64,000 nucleotides of DNA, from NCBI GenBank assembly GCA_019400425.1, contig JAFREE010000004.1, forward strand, positions 248,001 through 312,000. The letters run 5' to 3'. Shown piece by piece: positions 1-11,716 of this stretch (within the stretch, counting starts at the first letter, position 1; each line of letters begins with the position of its first letter). The position numbers and the translations under genes were made by a program. The notes under the pieces were generated by a model that was not told the origin of the DNA, searched no databases, and saw only the letters and a program-made list of their open reading frames with translations. The DNA is from Hymenochaete sp. R1. Lineage: Eukaryota; Basidiomycota; Agaricomycetes; Hymenochaetales; Hymenochaetaceae.

Positions 1-848
1 ACTGCTGTCTAAGCCTCCGCTCAACAGAACTCCATAAGGAACTTCGCTCATGAGACGCTTCCGAACGGCAGCTTCAAGCGACTCCCGTAAAAGTTTGAGA
101 TCAACCTTTGTGGATGGTATGGTGCCAACATCGCTATCCCACCAAGAAGGGTTATAATAGCGTTCTGTCTTTCCCGTATGGCTATCGAAGACATGTCCAG
201 GAGGAAACGAAATAATGTTATCGCATTCGTTGACGAGAGCTTTGAGTTCTGACGCAAAGAACGTGGCACCCCGCCTCTTCGAGTCCCATCCTTGGTAAAG
301 AGTTGTTATGCCAATAGGATCTCGAGCAGCGATGATTCGCGTGGGAGTTACAGCTTCGTCCAGAAGTACGAATGAGAACATGCCGTCAAGCATATCACAG
401 AGGGCCTTGTCATGCCTCTTATACTGACGTACATAAGTGCTCAATATATGCGTACGCAGATAGTCTCTACGGGACTCACCAATTCAAGTATGACTTCACA
501 ATCGGAGTGGGTCTTGAATTTGACATTCGGGCCCAAACTCTTTCTCATTGCAATGTGGTTGTAAATTTCACCGTTGACTGCTAAAATTTGTTGACAATCC
601 TCGCTCAACAGGGGCTGAGCACCAGTATCTATATTGATCATCTTTCAACACCAAAAATTCGACAAATATTTAAAGTCCCCACCAACTCCAACAATCGCTA
701 GACGCTCGTGTGCCAGGACAGCTTGTTTCCCCACATAGCAGCCAGACCAATCTGGCCCTCTGTGACGCAGCTTTTTGGACATCGCAAGGATTTTTGTCCT
801 CGATGATGAAGGATTGTCCAGTCCATGCACCGCACAGATACCACACAT
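1..848 (-). CDS. Asparagine synthetase (glutamine-hydrolysing), 5' part, runs off the left edge
   Basis: Makes asparagine from aspartate with ATP, using ammonia released from glutamine by an N-terminal class II amidotransferase domain. The first exon (848-683) begins MCGIC, so after Met removal Cys2 is the catalytic nucleophile; RHRGPD, RLAIVG and VNGEIYN follow. Exon 2 is 628-480. Exon 3 (423 to the edge) carries the rest of the glutaminase domain and ends in SGGLDSS, the ATP-pyrophosphatase loop of the synthetase domain. About 246 codons are visible; the rest lies outside the window. Both visible junctions keep phase (first donor gtgggg, second gtgagt). The gene is divergent from PRI2. Identity is secure; whether it is the main cellular enzyme or a paralogue cannot be told. 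Confidence 0.93.
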
Positions 849-1234
849 TTTTTATGCGAAAGAGGAAGAGGCAAAGAGAAAGTGAGCTGGAGAGTTGGGT
901 TGGCAAGGAATATTTACAGAGTGAGTCAAGTCCAGCAGAGCAGATCTCGCGATCTATTTCGGGTAATCCCGACGATATTGCGCCGAGATTTCTTGCATTT
1001 CGCCTACCACCCCACACACATGAAATGCCGCCCATTCGTGAGCGACATCAAGAACACTAGACGCCAGGGGCAAGTATGCCCATGAACATGAACGGGTAAT
1101 AGACAGCGAGAAAGATAGGCAATTCGCAATGCCTCGCTTATCTAACGCTCGCGCTCTGTCACAAAAGTACGCGACACGATACGTGACGTGACGCGACTCT
1201 TTCCTCGCCAAACATCTTTACTTCATTATCCACC
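849..1234. promoter_or_regulatory. Divergent intergenic promoter region (asparagine synthetase / PRI2)
   Basis: These 386 bp separate two start codons facing away from each other, so both promoters must lie here. Open frames inside it have no family resemblance. I see no convincing TATA box. Confidence 0.5.
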
Positions 1235-3026
1235 ATGTCCCTCGGCTCTACACCTCGAAAGCACGCTCAGAAAGGTGTAGTTGAGAAGCACGATCTATCC
1301 GACTATCCGCATCGATTGAACTTGTGAGAAAGACGTGAAAATTCAGCTGCCAGTGCTCAATGATGTTTGCAGCTACGACAAACCACCTCTATTCGACATC
1401 ACTCTGGAAGAATTCGAACTCTATGCTATCGACAGATTACGAATACTATCCGAAATTGAATCCTCCTTCGTCCGCAATAGAAGCTTTGACGAGGTGAAGA
1501 GCATCGTGAAGGCACAATCGGACAAGTATCTGCAACTCAACTCCACTAGTGCTAAGCGCGAACCGCTCCCACTTCAACGGAAGAAAGATCACATAAGCCA
1601 TTTCGTACTTAGACTCGCTTTCTGCAGATCGTGCGTCTCTATTTTTCTCCCTCCTTCTTCCGCATTGATCTCGTTCCAGGGAGGAGCTACGAAGACGATT
1701 TGCTAAAGTAGAAGGCACGCTATTTCGCATTCGCTATGAAACGGATGATACGTCCGAGAGAAAACTTTTTCTGGAGTCAAGAAATTTTGGATGGACTACA
1801 GTGAGTTCTGATCTAGTTTGAATGATTATTTCACTTACAAACACTATGTAGCTGGACAATGATGAAGTGAATGACAAGACATTGATGAGCGATCTTAAAT
1901 CTATCACGCCTGATGAATTCTCTTGGTATAAAGTGAGTTGAGGCTGCAAATTAAAATTGAGCCTCTGTAAACACCCTCATTTCAAGGTTCGGTGGACCCG
2001 CGTTCCTGACTTAATAGAGAAGCGGAAAGTGTATCTTCGAGGGGGCTGGGCTTATGTACCGTCAAAGGAGCAGTCGAGCATAATTTTTCAAGAGTTTCAA
2101 ACACAGTTAGAGCAAGCTCTCGAGGTACATTTCTGAATCTACTACGACATCACTCAGGTAATAATTGTCCTCCTAGGAATCTGCTCGGGCTTTACCACGA
2201 CTTGACGAGGACACGCGCCTTATGCCTATATTTGAGCATTTGGCTCAAGGTTTCTTATCTGGAATGAGCGTCGCCTCCGAGTATTCGTCCGCGCAAGATC
2301 TTGATGGAGAAGAAGTTCGAGCAGATATGATAGACGAGCTAGCAGACAAGCATTGGCCAATGTGCATGCGGCATCTTCACGAATGCTTGAGACGAGACCG
2401 ACACCTCAAGCACTACGGTCGTTTGCAGTACGGCTTGTTCCTTAAAGTAGGCAGATCCACACATGTAATGAATAATCCATGCTGATGAACTTTGTCAGGT
2501 CGTCGGGCTGTCCATTGATGAGGCCATCGTCTTCTGGCGTAAAGCTTTCGGTGGGAGGATCACGGACGACAAATTCAATAAAGAGTATAGATACAACATC
2601 CGGCACTCGTACGGCTTGGAGGGGAAAAGGACTAACTATCCCGCGCTAAGGTGCCCGTTCCGCTGAATGACTGATCACCACGTGCTGAATCTTCTGTATA
2701 GCTGCCAGCGAATCATCACTCAAAATCAGCCTGGCCCTCAAGACTGTCATGGCTGCCCCTATCGCCATTTCGGCGCAGAACGACTCCAGACGGCATTGCT
2801 TGCATCGTACAGTAAAAATGGACTTGGTGCCGGTGATCTGCCAGAAATCATGAACCTCGTCAAGCAAGAGCATTTCCATGTTGCATGTACGAAGGTGTTC
2901 GAAGTTACACACAGCCTTCAACGTGGCCAAGGACTAGATGGAGAAAGCATAAGTCATCCAAACCAATATGCAGCGAAGAGCCGGGAAATGGAGAAAGCGA
3001 AGTCAGGAGATGCTATGGAGCTGTGA
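1235..3026 (+). CDS. PRI2: DNA primase large subunit (p58)
   Basis: Regulatory, iron-sulfur subunit of eukaryotic primase, working with the catalytic small subunit and DNA polymerase alpha to lay RNA primers. Eight exons join in frame: 1235-1323, 1373-1630, 1680-1800, 1852-1932, 1987-2124, 2177-2446, 2499-2650, 2702-3026, giving 477 aa. The N-terminal half has the family signature YPHRLNFYDKPPLFDITLEE. The C-terminal half supplies the [4Fe-4S] cysteines: one in PMCMRHLHE, one in SCQRII, one or both in DCHGCPYRHF, and one in HVACTKVF; the family uses four. Homology forces the first splice: the frame stops right after YPHRLN unless 49 nt are removed, which restores the F-Y-D-K-P-P run. Length is close to that of known p58 proteins. 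Very confident in identity, slightly less in each splice site. Confidence 0.94.
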
Positions 3027-3454
3027 ATCTAGGCTTGCTCCCGCAATTATTTTGGAGCTTGAAAGGCTCGTGTTGTTTAAGTAGGTTTGAAATTCATTAT
3101 TAAATTCGGGCAAGGTCATCAATTCATCGGGCTTGTAACAAGTCTGTAGCAAATTTGCAGTTGGAAACTGGACTCACAAGAACATTTTGAAGAAGCCTAA
3201 CGGTGAACCGGGAGTGATTTCGATGGTCGTCGTGTCTTTCTGGTCTCTAGCTATCACGCTTGCTCCGTGTTGTTTCTACCGACTACCTCCCTCAACACCG
3301 ATTCCGAGCTTTAAAACCACTTGGCTATATCTGAAAATGCCGGAGCATCACCGAGTGTGTATACCACGCCCTAAACTGTTTAGATAGTATTTATTCCTTT
3401 CAACATAGCATATTAAACAAAATCGACCGTAATGGACGATGTATTGATTACTGG
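3027..3454. other. Convergent 3' intergenic region
   Basis: Lies between the stop codons of PRI2 (plus) and BTB paralogue A (minus). A 66-codon frame at 3187-3387 has no recognisable features. I see nothing else here beyond presumed 3' UTRs. Confidence 0.4.
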
Positions 3455-4319
3455 TCAGTGTAATTTCTTTTCTTTGGAATTGTTGATGCTTTTTATCGGT
3501 AGCTTGTTGACTGATTCGCTAGTTCCGGTGATCCTTTCTACCGTCTCTCGGTTTACTTCAGACATGACGGCCTCGAATGTCGCATCGCAGTGCAGGGTAT
3601 CATGTAAGCGGGTCACGATAGTTCTGAGGCGCACGTCTCGGTGCGAAGCGATGTCCACAGTGGTTTCTGGCCCGATTTGTCGCGTCTCCTCCATTGTGAG
3701 ACTGCCTTCGCGCAGGACGAGACGCTCAATTTGCTGCGAAAACCAGTGTTTGACATCATATTGTCGCGCGAGCTGGATGAGCCGGGCAGGGGGAAGGTCA
3801 AGTGATTCTAGACGTGAAATAGCAGCGACTCGGACGGCTTGGAACTCCCAGAGGCTGGCCAGCCTCAAGGCATGCTCGAGGTCAACCTCGCCGATATCGT
3901 ACCAAGGGAGGCCAAGGGGACTTTCAGATGACATGCTCAGTCCGTTGATCATATCAAGAATATGTTCGAAGTGACTTACGGGTGAAGCAATAGTTTCAAA
4001 AATCCGCAGAATTCTTCTTCTCTGGCGTCTTTGATTTCGATAGGACCGCGATAATAACCAACTTCGACATCGTTGATCATTTCGTTGAGTTTGTAAAGGC
4101 CCATGAATTTTGTTGATTGTTCAAAGCCTTCTCGTGTCACCCGGAAAAGAGCATCTCTGACCTAACGCCCCAAAATCAACTTCACTATCATTCAACACAA
4201 TAAAGGTGCGTTATGTATACCTTGAATTCAACCAAGGGGGAGAAATAGAACTGTGGATAAATACGATTGGTTGAGACGTAGGGTTGCGCATCAACATTGC
4301 TACAGTCAGTTGTACGCAT
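3455..4319 (-). CDS. BTB/POZ-like protein, paralogue A (tail-less)
   Basis: Member of the expanded Agaricomycete BTB/POZ-like family; substrate and partner unknown. Exons 4319-4221, 4161-3980 and 3935-3455 give 253 aa. Exon 1 ends in QFYFSPLVEFK and exon 2 opens with VRDALFRVTRE, the BTB core. Exon 2 ends in FLKLLLHP. Exon 3 has the helical region conserved in all five copies (LWEFQAVRVAAISRLE, then LIQLARQYDVKHW). The protein stops about 60 residues after this region, so it lacks the long linker and coiled coil of B, C and E. Exon 2 is 182 nt rather than 176 nt. The ATG at 4319 is the first in-frame Met upstream of the core; its N-terminus (MRTTDCSN) differs from those of B, C and E. Family assignment is firm, function is not. 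Confidence 0.8.
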
Positions 4320-4881
4320 TTTGTTGTTGAAGAGTTCGGGGGAAGGTACGCACAGGAATATTCAATTGTCGGTGCCCTTGGGCCCATGAAAGGCCTCGCA
4401 TTATACTCGCGCGTTGCCTCGAAGCCGGAGCATGGGGGCGTGAAAGTTGAGGATGAGAGACAGCACGCGTACCAGGCGCACCATCAGGTTCGGACTTACA
4501 ATTTCAGTGCATCCGGCACTGGTATATTCACTCTTTGCTTCAATTCAGGACATGCATAAAGAGCAGTTTTAAGAAGAATTCTACAAGCCCATATCTCATG
4601 GCATTTGGGTTCCGTTTGCTGTCTGTATTTGCCGAGGACTTCAGACCGGACGTAGGCCAATCTCATCTCCTTTCTTGTTCACTACTTGCTTACCTTGACG
4701 AGAAAGTAACATATCTGTAAAAAAGGAAAATGCAAACACATAGTTTACCGGCCTGCGGCTACACAGCCTAGATACATTCATAAACAAAACGACAACTTCA
4801 AAAAAAACTGAAAACGCCAACGAAGGAACCTACATTCCAGATTCCACATCCAAGGCAGACTTTGGATGGCTCGCTCAGCTG
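4320..4881. other. Intergenic region between BTB paralogues A and B
   Basis: Upstream of A and downstream of B (both minus strand). A weak TATA-like TATAAT on the minus strand near 4,400 lies about 80 nt before the A start codon. No further gene seen. Confidence 0.35.
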
Positions 4882-6340
4882 TTACCTGGAGCTAACTACT
4901 GCCTGATACGCAGCCTTCCTCTGCCTAAGCTTATCCCGAGCATCATCCAACAATGCGTTTGCTTTATCTATGCTTTTCTTTTTGGAACACGACGCAAGTC
5001 TCGCTTCGGCACTCCTCACCGCCGCTTCCGCGTTGCGAATACTAGCTAAGTGTTGCGACAGGATGGTTGTGGATACAGGAGGTTTGGGCGGTGTTGCTGG
5101 GACTGGGGCTGGCGTAGAAGTTGATGCTGGGCCTGGAGCAGGAGCTGCGGCTGGAACCAGGCTAGGAGCCAAGTGAGGTGTCGTTATCACCTGCGGCACT
5201 GGAGTTCGATCAATGCGCGGCTCAGGATTTGAGAGTGGGAGCCTGGAGTCTGCGTTCGTCTCGGGCGCCGCATCAGGTATCAGTGCTGGCGCAGGAGTCG
5301 ATTCCAGTACTTCTGCCGCCACAGAAATCGATGCAATAGGTAGATCAGCGTCCTCAGAGTCGTCATTACCAACAGGTATGTGAAACACAATGGGCTCTTG
5401 AACCATTGGCTTGTTCGACCCACTTGGCTCTACGTCGACTGTTGAGCTCGAGGAACCAACATCCGTCCAATCTCTGGCGTCGTTAATGTCTAGTCTATCG
5501 GTATCGGACGACTCAAGCTCTTGATCGGAGCTTGAACTTGTGTTTAAGATGTCAATCGAAACGGATTGGCTGTGGTATCTCTCTTGGCGTTGAGATATTA
5601 TCTCGTCGAGCTTCTCCTCCAGTTGTGATACCACGACATTTCGATCCTCAGAGTTCATCAACTCAACAGTAAGGTTGAAGCGCAAATCACGATATGAAGC
5701 CACTTCCACCAACAACTCCGAGCCGATGACCCTCGCGTCCTCCATGCTGAGGCTTTCAGGGCGTAGGGCGAGGCGCCTCACTGCGGGAGCAATCCATTGC
5801 TCCACGCCATACTGCTGAGCTAGACCGATCATCCTGACCGGGCTTAAACACAGCGCCTCAAGTCGAGAAATAGCGGCACGCCGTACAGCATCGAAGCCCC
5901 AAGCAGCGGACAGCTTCAATACATGTTCGAGATCGATTTCCGAGAGCGAATGCTCGCTAACTCCGAAAGCGCTATGCATGGCGAATAATGTGAATTACAT
6001 GGCTCATTGAGGCATAGGGATAAGTAAAAACTCACGGACGAATCAAGACTTTGAGAAAAGCCGTGAACTCGGCTGCCTTCGTATCTCCAAGTTCGATATA
6101 AGTATTATATAAATTATCGTCGTCGGAGCGCCAGTTGATCCCGTAGCGGTTCAGGAAATTACTCGATTGCTTGAAATTTTCCTGAGGGACTCGAAAGACA
6201 GTGTTCTCTACCTGTAACGAATGAGAAAAAATGACCATGAATTCAGGGATATTACTCGCCTTGAATTCGACTAGGGGAGCAAAATAAAACAATTCGCTCT
6301 TAGACATGGACATATCCGTCAAAGATCTGAAAGTATACAT
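4882..6340 (-). CDS. BTB/POZ-like protein, paralogue B, with Pro-rich linker and coiled-coil tail
   Basis: Exons 6340-6260, 6211-6036 and 5971-4882 give 448 aa. Order: short N-terminus; BTB core from about residue 15 to 87 (ELFYFAPLVEFK, then VENTVFRVPQE, ending FLKVLIRP); conserved helical region to about 190 (WGFDAVRRAAISRLE, YGVEQWIAPAVRRLAL); acidic/Ser-rich then Ala-Pro-rich disordered linker to about 385; basic, heptad-like C-terminal helix. The first intron starts with GC instead of GT (gcgagt...acag). It is 48 nt, a multiple of three and stop-free, so retention would insert 16 residues in frame. The splice is preferred because the other paralogues interrupt the same place (EFK/V) with GT introns. 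Exon 2 is 176 nt as in C, D and E. Probably intracellular: no signal peptide or membrane segment. Confidence 0.8.
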
Positions 6341-7081
6341 AAGAGGAAGAAGAGTACTGGGACTTTTTGAAGAGCGTATCGTGTACTCTTTCAGTGAGTC
6401 CAGCCTTTATGCATGCAGCCTATGCCAGCCAGCTAGCCTCGCTTCCTGTGCGCGTAAGCCAAGCTTCAAAATGCACCTTTGTTGCAGGACTCCACGCCTT
6501 ACTACCTCGTGAAGTACAGGTCCACGGAAGAGTTGATTTTCATAGGTCCCATGGGAACGGAAGAAAGGGGAAATAAAATATAAGCCTTTCAATGGTGCGG
6601 GCGAGCTCAGGAACCGAGATAAGTTTCTGGAGGCAGGTAGATTAATTTTTTTTGTTAGCAAGCACATAACAAGTCCTTCAGAAGTTGTATAAGAGAATGC
6701 ATGAACAACAGAAAATAAAACACGCACTCTTAATATTGAGCCCCATTTGCTCTTCGTACAAATCAAGTCTTGAACCTCGAGACCAGGGTGCGCAAACTAT
6801 ACATGAGGCAGAAGTCTGGTTTCCGTCGTCGGAAAGCCGCCCATGATTCGAAGATTACATTTGACCTCGCTTGAAGTGCTGCGCGGGATATTGAGGAGAC
6901 ATCATCATTGATAGAAGGGAAAGGCAAAACATAAGAAGTATGCTAATTTCTCCCTACGAGAGAGACCTGGGAAGGCCGATTCTCAATCTCGATGCTATTT
7001 CGATAAGCCATATCAAGGTCGAGATGAAGAAACTGACATTAATATTCAAAACCAGACTTCAACTACTCTTCCGTCGAAACG
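6341..7081. other. Intergenic region between BTB paralogues B and C
   Basis: 741 bp upstream of B and downstream of C. A minus-strand frame around 6470-6600 contains YFISPFF and YENQLFRGP, faintly like the BTB core; this is too weak to call a pseudogene. Nothing else recognised. Confidence 0.3.
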
Positions 7082-8657
7082 CTAATCATCAAAAGAGTCG
7101 GTTCCGCAAACCTCCTTGCATTGAGCCCGGAAGACTTTGCACAATTTATAATCCTCCTTACTACGCTGGAGCTTGAGCTTCGCGGCTTTTATCGCCTTTC
7201 TCGCCTTCTTTGCCTCTGCCTTGCCCTTCTTTTCCTTGGTTGGATTATCTGTGTGCAGTTTCAGAATTGCTTCGCCGGACATGATTTCCTCTTCCGCGAC
7301 TTTGATAGCATCATAATGCTTAAAAAGAATCTCTTCCATGACTTGTGAGCTCAGCGTAAACATCGGCGCTTGTTTCTGGACTACAAAAGTTCCTGAGGTC
7401 CTTATTGCATCATCTTTCGAAGCTGTTCCAGCAATTGCAGGGTGATCTGGAAAAGAAGCTGGCCCCGGCTGTGATCGCGGAGGTAAGTCATTCTCCTTCG
7501 GGATGTCGTCGGAGGCACCTCGTAAACACATCATGCACCCACACGTACTCTCCTCATGCGCGTTGTCACATGAAAATGGAACTGGCCTCGAGTCAGTAAT
7601 GGCTTGATCAACGCGTGGATCTTCCTGCCTCATGGGAGCGTGCTCCGGTGCTCCCATGCCTTCCGCACTTCTAAAGGCGCTGTCTCCAATATGGACGGTG
7701 ATAGACGAGGTTTCTATCGAATCATCCTTCTGAACATGGCTTGCAGACGTCTGTCCTTCATCTCCATCTCCGTCCTCGACTCTATGATCGCTACGGTTGA
7801 TGTTGAAGTCGGACAGAGAAGTCTTCGATATCATCGAGAGAGCGCCGACATCCACTGGGCCCACTGGATCGTAAGAAGTGGGATCACGCTGAGAAATGAT
7901 CTCGGAGAGGTTCCCTTCCACTTGTGATGCAATACCTTCCCAGTCAGAGGCCTTAATCAACGAAGAAATAATCGTGTATCGCTTGTCACGGTACGATGAG
8001 ATTTCCACTGCCGTTTTCCATCCAATGAGATACGCTTCTTCCTGGGATAGGCTTTCGGGTCGCAAGCAAAGGTTCTTCATGCCTGGAATGATCCACTTCT
8101 CTACTTTGTAGCGCTGCGCAAGCTGGATCATCCTGGCCGGTGCCAGGGACAGTGCCTCAAGTCGCTGTATGGCTCTCTGACGGACAGAATCAAAGCTCCA
8201 GTCTGTGGAAAACTCGAGAGCCGATTCGAGTTCGTTCTCGGACACGGCATAATCATTGGAACCGTGCAGGCTTAAAAAGCAATTCGTTATCGTCTAAGGT
8301 ATTTGTTCTATTATAAAATCGCTCACGGTTGAATAAGCAGCTTCAGAAAAGAGGAAAATACATCTGCTCTTGTGTTTTGCAATCGGACTCGCTCGTCTCT
8401 CTGACGCTCTTCAACAAGCGCCTGAGATATCCCGAAATGCTCGACGAATGCCTGTGACTGAGCAAAAATTTCTCGAGGCACTCGGAACAAAGTGTCTTCA
8501 GCCTATAATTTTGATTAGCGACTTTCTCACTTAAGTCGATGCATGAATGGACAAGCACCCTGCATGTACATACCTGAAACTCTATAGGAGGAGCGAAATA
8601 AAATAGCTCGTGTTTGGACAAGGGAGGTCTCTCAACAGACCCGACAGATACATGCAT
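7082..8657 (-). CDS. BTB/POZ-like protein, paralogue C, with CxCxxC motif and basic coiled-coil tail
   Basis: Exons 8657-8574, 8512-8337 and 8270-7082 give 482 aa, the longest of the five. Exon 1 starts MHVSVGSVERPPLSKHEL and ends FAPPIEFQ. Exon 2 (176 nt) carries AEDTLFRVPRE to FLKLLIQP. Exon 3 has the helical region (WSFDSVRQRAIQRLE, YKVEKWIIPGMKNL), an acidic linker, CGCMMCLRG near residue 330, and a lysine/alanine-rich helix (KKARKAIKAAKLKLQRSKED) close to the end. The CxCxxCLR motif recurs in paralogue E at the same relative place and could bind metal, which is inference. A good TATA box lies 76 nt upstream. Divergent from paralogue D across 738 bp. Confidence 0.8.
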
Positions 8658-8732
8658 AGTAAAGCTTCCAGCGTACTCTGTGATTGAGAGACAGAAACAA
8701 AGGCCAGATCCCCTCTGTGATCCACCCGTCTC

Positions 8733-8742
8733 CTTTATATAG
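8733..8742 (-). promoter_or_regulatory. TATA box of BTB paralogue C
   Basis: CTATATAAAG on the minus strand, 76 nt before the start codon at 8657. Paralogue E has an equivalent element at nearly the same distance. Confidence 0.5.
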
Positions 8743-9278
8743 CTCGATATAGTTCAAATCGAGTGTCCTGTGATACACAGCTTGAGCCACGCCTGAGAGG
8801 GCTGTCCGTCATCGCTTCCGATAGACGCTCGACGGGCGCTGTATGCCAATGCATTGTCTGTCTGTATACCGAAAACGTATGCAGCACTGATGATGACCAT
8901 GATAAAGAACTGAGCTCTGGTTTGACGTTTTTTTGTTCGAGTTACTTCAGTTACTTCGGCACGTGCGACCGCAAACCGTTTTCCTTTCATGGGCAGAGTG
9001 GGCCAGTGCCACGTTCCGTAACCTCTTTCTTCTTTGTCCTCTATTATCTTTTGGTCAACTGGCCTCACGACATTTTCAACATCGCAATAGGGTTGCCTCA
9101 GACACCGTTGTGCTGTTTTCAAAGGCTCGGCTACCTTCGATACATTTGTTAGGAACTTCGGCATATGCTTTCCAGTGCCAGTGCAACTTACAAGGTAGCC
9201 GGCGTCTATTCGCGGCTGTTCATGTCGTGATCACCTTGTTTGTCTGTTCACATCCCAAATTGCCCTGTCTCCCTGGGA
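8743..9278. other. Divergent spacer between BTB paralogues C and D
   Basis: Lies between two outward-facing TATA boxes. It is AT-balanced with no recognisable gene; frames on both strands look non-coding. Confidence 0.35.
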
Positions 9279-9286
9279 TATATAAG
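9279..9286 (+). promoter_or_regulatory. TATA box of BTB paralogue D
   Basis: TATATAAG on the plus strand, 110 nt before the ATG at 9396. It makes the downstream ATG the likely start, because an upstream open extension would begin before the expected transcription start. Confidence 0.5.
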
Positions 9287-9395
9287 TACGAGGGACGACA
9301 CAGGATATCTTCGTCTTTGTAATCGCACGTCTTCGAGCTGTCTGCAGCAGCAGTCCCTCTACATCTATTCCGAATCCATCGCCGAGTGTCTGGTG

Positions 9396-10454
9396 ATGTT
9401 GAAGGACAAGCTATTCTGTTTTTCTCCTCGCATCGAATTCAAGGTGAGAAATCAAATACTCTCAGTGAAACACGAAGATGATTCTTACGAATATCTCTAC
9501 CGATTCTTTTGCCGTTCATTTATTTTTATTAGGTGGGAGACTCCCTTTTTCGAGTACCTCGCGAACCATTTGAGTCATCCTCGAAGTTTTCGGATTGCTT
9601 TGGAGTCACATACGTACTAGGAGAGTCAGACTGCGAGGATAAACGTGTTGTCCTCACAGACATCGCAGAGAACGATTTCCATTCCTTCTTGAAGGTGCTT
9701 TTCGCAAAGTGTGTCGTTCGCCAATCCAATACTTCTCGATGGTTTGATTTATAATAAATTTCTCCGTGATCCTCGTCAAAGATCATTTGGTATTGGCGCG
9801 GACAGCCATGAGATCTCGGAACTTGACTACGAAAGGGCTTTGAAATTCTCAACCAAGTGGGGTTTCTTAGTTGTTCGATGGACTGCTATCGAGCAACTGG
9901 AGAAGATGAATCTGCATCAGGCGCGCAAGATTCAGCTCGTACGTCGGTATGATATCAAGGACTGGATCGCTCCAATTATCGCCAGTCTAAACGTGGACCA
10001 TCGTGATGCGTGTCTTGGTCTGGTATTTGATACCATGCGCTCAGCGGAGAAGGACCGGATTCTCCCGCGCTTGCAGAAGTGTCTAATCGAGATGGGTAGG
10101 CGGCCTGAAAAGTTCACCGTTCCCGCGGATGCAAAAATGCTCGCGGATACAAGGTCTATGCATTTGACGGCTTCATTCGACCAATCCATCGGTGGTGGCC
10201 CAGTTGAGTTTGCAAAGCCCAGCGAAGACATGATTACATGGAAAGCCTTTGAAACTTGTGGCCCAGGGCATACGCCCTTAGACGGCGATGAGTCAGAGGT
10301 CTTCGACTACGCCTCCGGCACAGGATTGCGCCTTTCCATTCAAAACGAGGAGGGTTCGGATTACGAATCAATCGTGAACATGGGTTCCGGTGCCATGTCA
10401 TCTAATCCGGCATTGATGATCCAGTCCAAACGCCTTCTGCAGCAGTGTGATTGA
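9396..10454 (+). CDS. BTB/POZ-like protein, paralogue D (short, diverged tail)
   Basis: The only plus-strand member. Exons 9396-9443, 9533-9708 and 9782-10454 give 298 aa. Exon 1 encodes only MLKDKLFCFSPRIEFK. Exon 2 (again 176 nt) has VGDSLFRVPREPFE to FLKVLF. Exon 3 has ISELDYERALKF, WGFLVVRWTAIEQLE and YDIKDWIAPI. After the helical region the sequence diverges and stops before any coiled coil, so D is truncated relative to B, C and E. The second acceptor is uncertain: 9782 keeps a FG-x-x-x-x-HEISE segment comparable to B, but an in-frame acceptor at 9806 is also possible. A non-ATG frame overlapping the end (to 10731) does not resemble the missing tail. Family membership is firm. Confidence 0.75.
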
Positions 10455-11716
10455 CCACAATCCTCGAAAGCCGGTAAAGATCGGTCATCATAACGCTGAA
10501 ATGGATATAGGGCGTATCAGATACTCAGTCGCCGTGAAGGGACATCGAACGCGGGCGAGAACGAGGCAAATTGAATATGCTGAGTGGACGACCCATCCAA
10601 AGTGTAAGAAGTATGTGCATGTTAGCAACTCAGAAGCTGAAGGATGGGGACAGTGCAAGGGAATTGCGTGGAGATTAGCTTGCTCCGAATGTATGTACCT
10701 ATTGGAAAACCGTTATATTATGATTAAATGAACTGAGGCGATACATTTATGGTGTTGCAAGTGTTGTTGTCGAAAGGCGCCGGAACGCGTGGGAATTTGA
10801 ACCATTTAAAGGCCATCGTCGAATATGGTATCGGTAAGCGCTTTCAATTCCCCCATGACCTCTCCACCAGTATAACGATAACTTACATACTTTTTTTCTC
10901 GTTTGAGAGGGCAAAAGCTACTCACGACTTCCGTTAAAAGCCGAAAGAGGAGTCTAACCGACTCGCGGATACTCAAGTCAAGCTTGTGACAACGAAAGAC
11001 AAGTTTCCCCACGGAATCACGGCGACGGAACGAATTATACCACAGCACCAGATACTTCCCTTTGAACTTTTAACGCACGCCATGATGATGCCGGTGTTGA
11101 CATCAAATTAAAGTCATCACGATCGTTGAACAAAGGCCACGTTCTCTACGACGAAGCTCGGCCAGACGGTCACACGACAAGAAGGATCATGAAACCTACT
11201 ACTAACTTGAAATCACCTTTTAACATGACGGACAACAGCCGCCCGTTCCCGCTCAATCCGAGCCTGATAACTTGGCTTCATGTTATTTCAGCTGCCGTCG
11301 AGACCGTCATTTGGTCAAAGCGTGCTATTTTTTTAAAAAAAATCTACGCAATTAATGCGGACTTTAAGGCCTTCCTAATTACAACTGCTGGACGCTGATT
11401 GCAAGGACCATCTCCTTCACCCCCGCCCATTCGTTCGCTCTGGAATCTAGTTTCTTCCACTGGTAGGACCACCACCCTAAATACAGGGACAATGCGAGAG
11501 CTATGAACGGTCGTATGTTATTGTAAATTTTCCATCATCTCTGGTAAGCATAACTTCTCGATATGTCATGCGTTTGAGTGTAACAATATTTTATACAGGA
11601 ACTTTAAGCGATCCAACCGTTCAGGCTCACACAAGTCGACGCATGAGCGAGTGCTTTCACTGCTATATATTTCAGAAGGATTAATGTGAATATATATTGC
11701 CATGCGAAACAAAGTT
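10455..11716. other. Gene-poor region after BTB paralogue D
   Basis: About 1.26 kb with no frame I can relate to a family and no clear exon/intron series. The frame to 10731 lacks an ATG start. Possibly old decayed sequence. Confidence 0.3.

Noticed and set aside
6470..6600. Minus-strand YFISPFF ... YENQLFRGP, similar to the BTB core start
   Set aside because: Only a few residues agree, no helical region or splice sites follow, and the frame is otherwise unlike the family; chance or a very old relic cannot be told apart.
10447..10731. Frame overlapping the end of BTB paralogue D that could extend its tail
   Set aside because: Begins with GTG, is out of frame with D, and shows neither the CxCxxC motif nor the coiled coil of the other tails.
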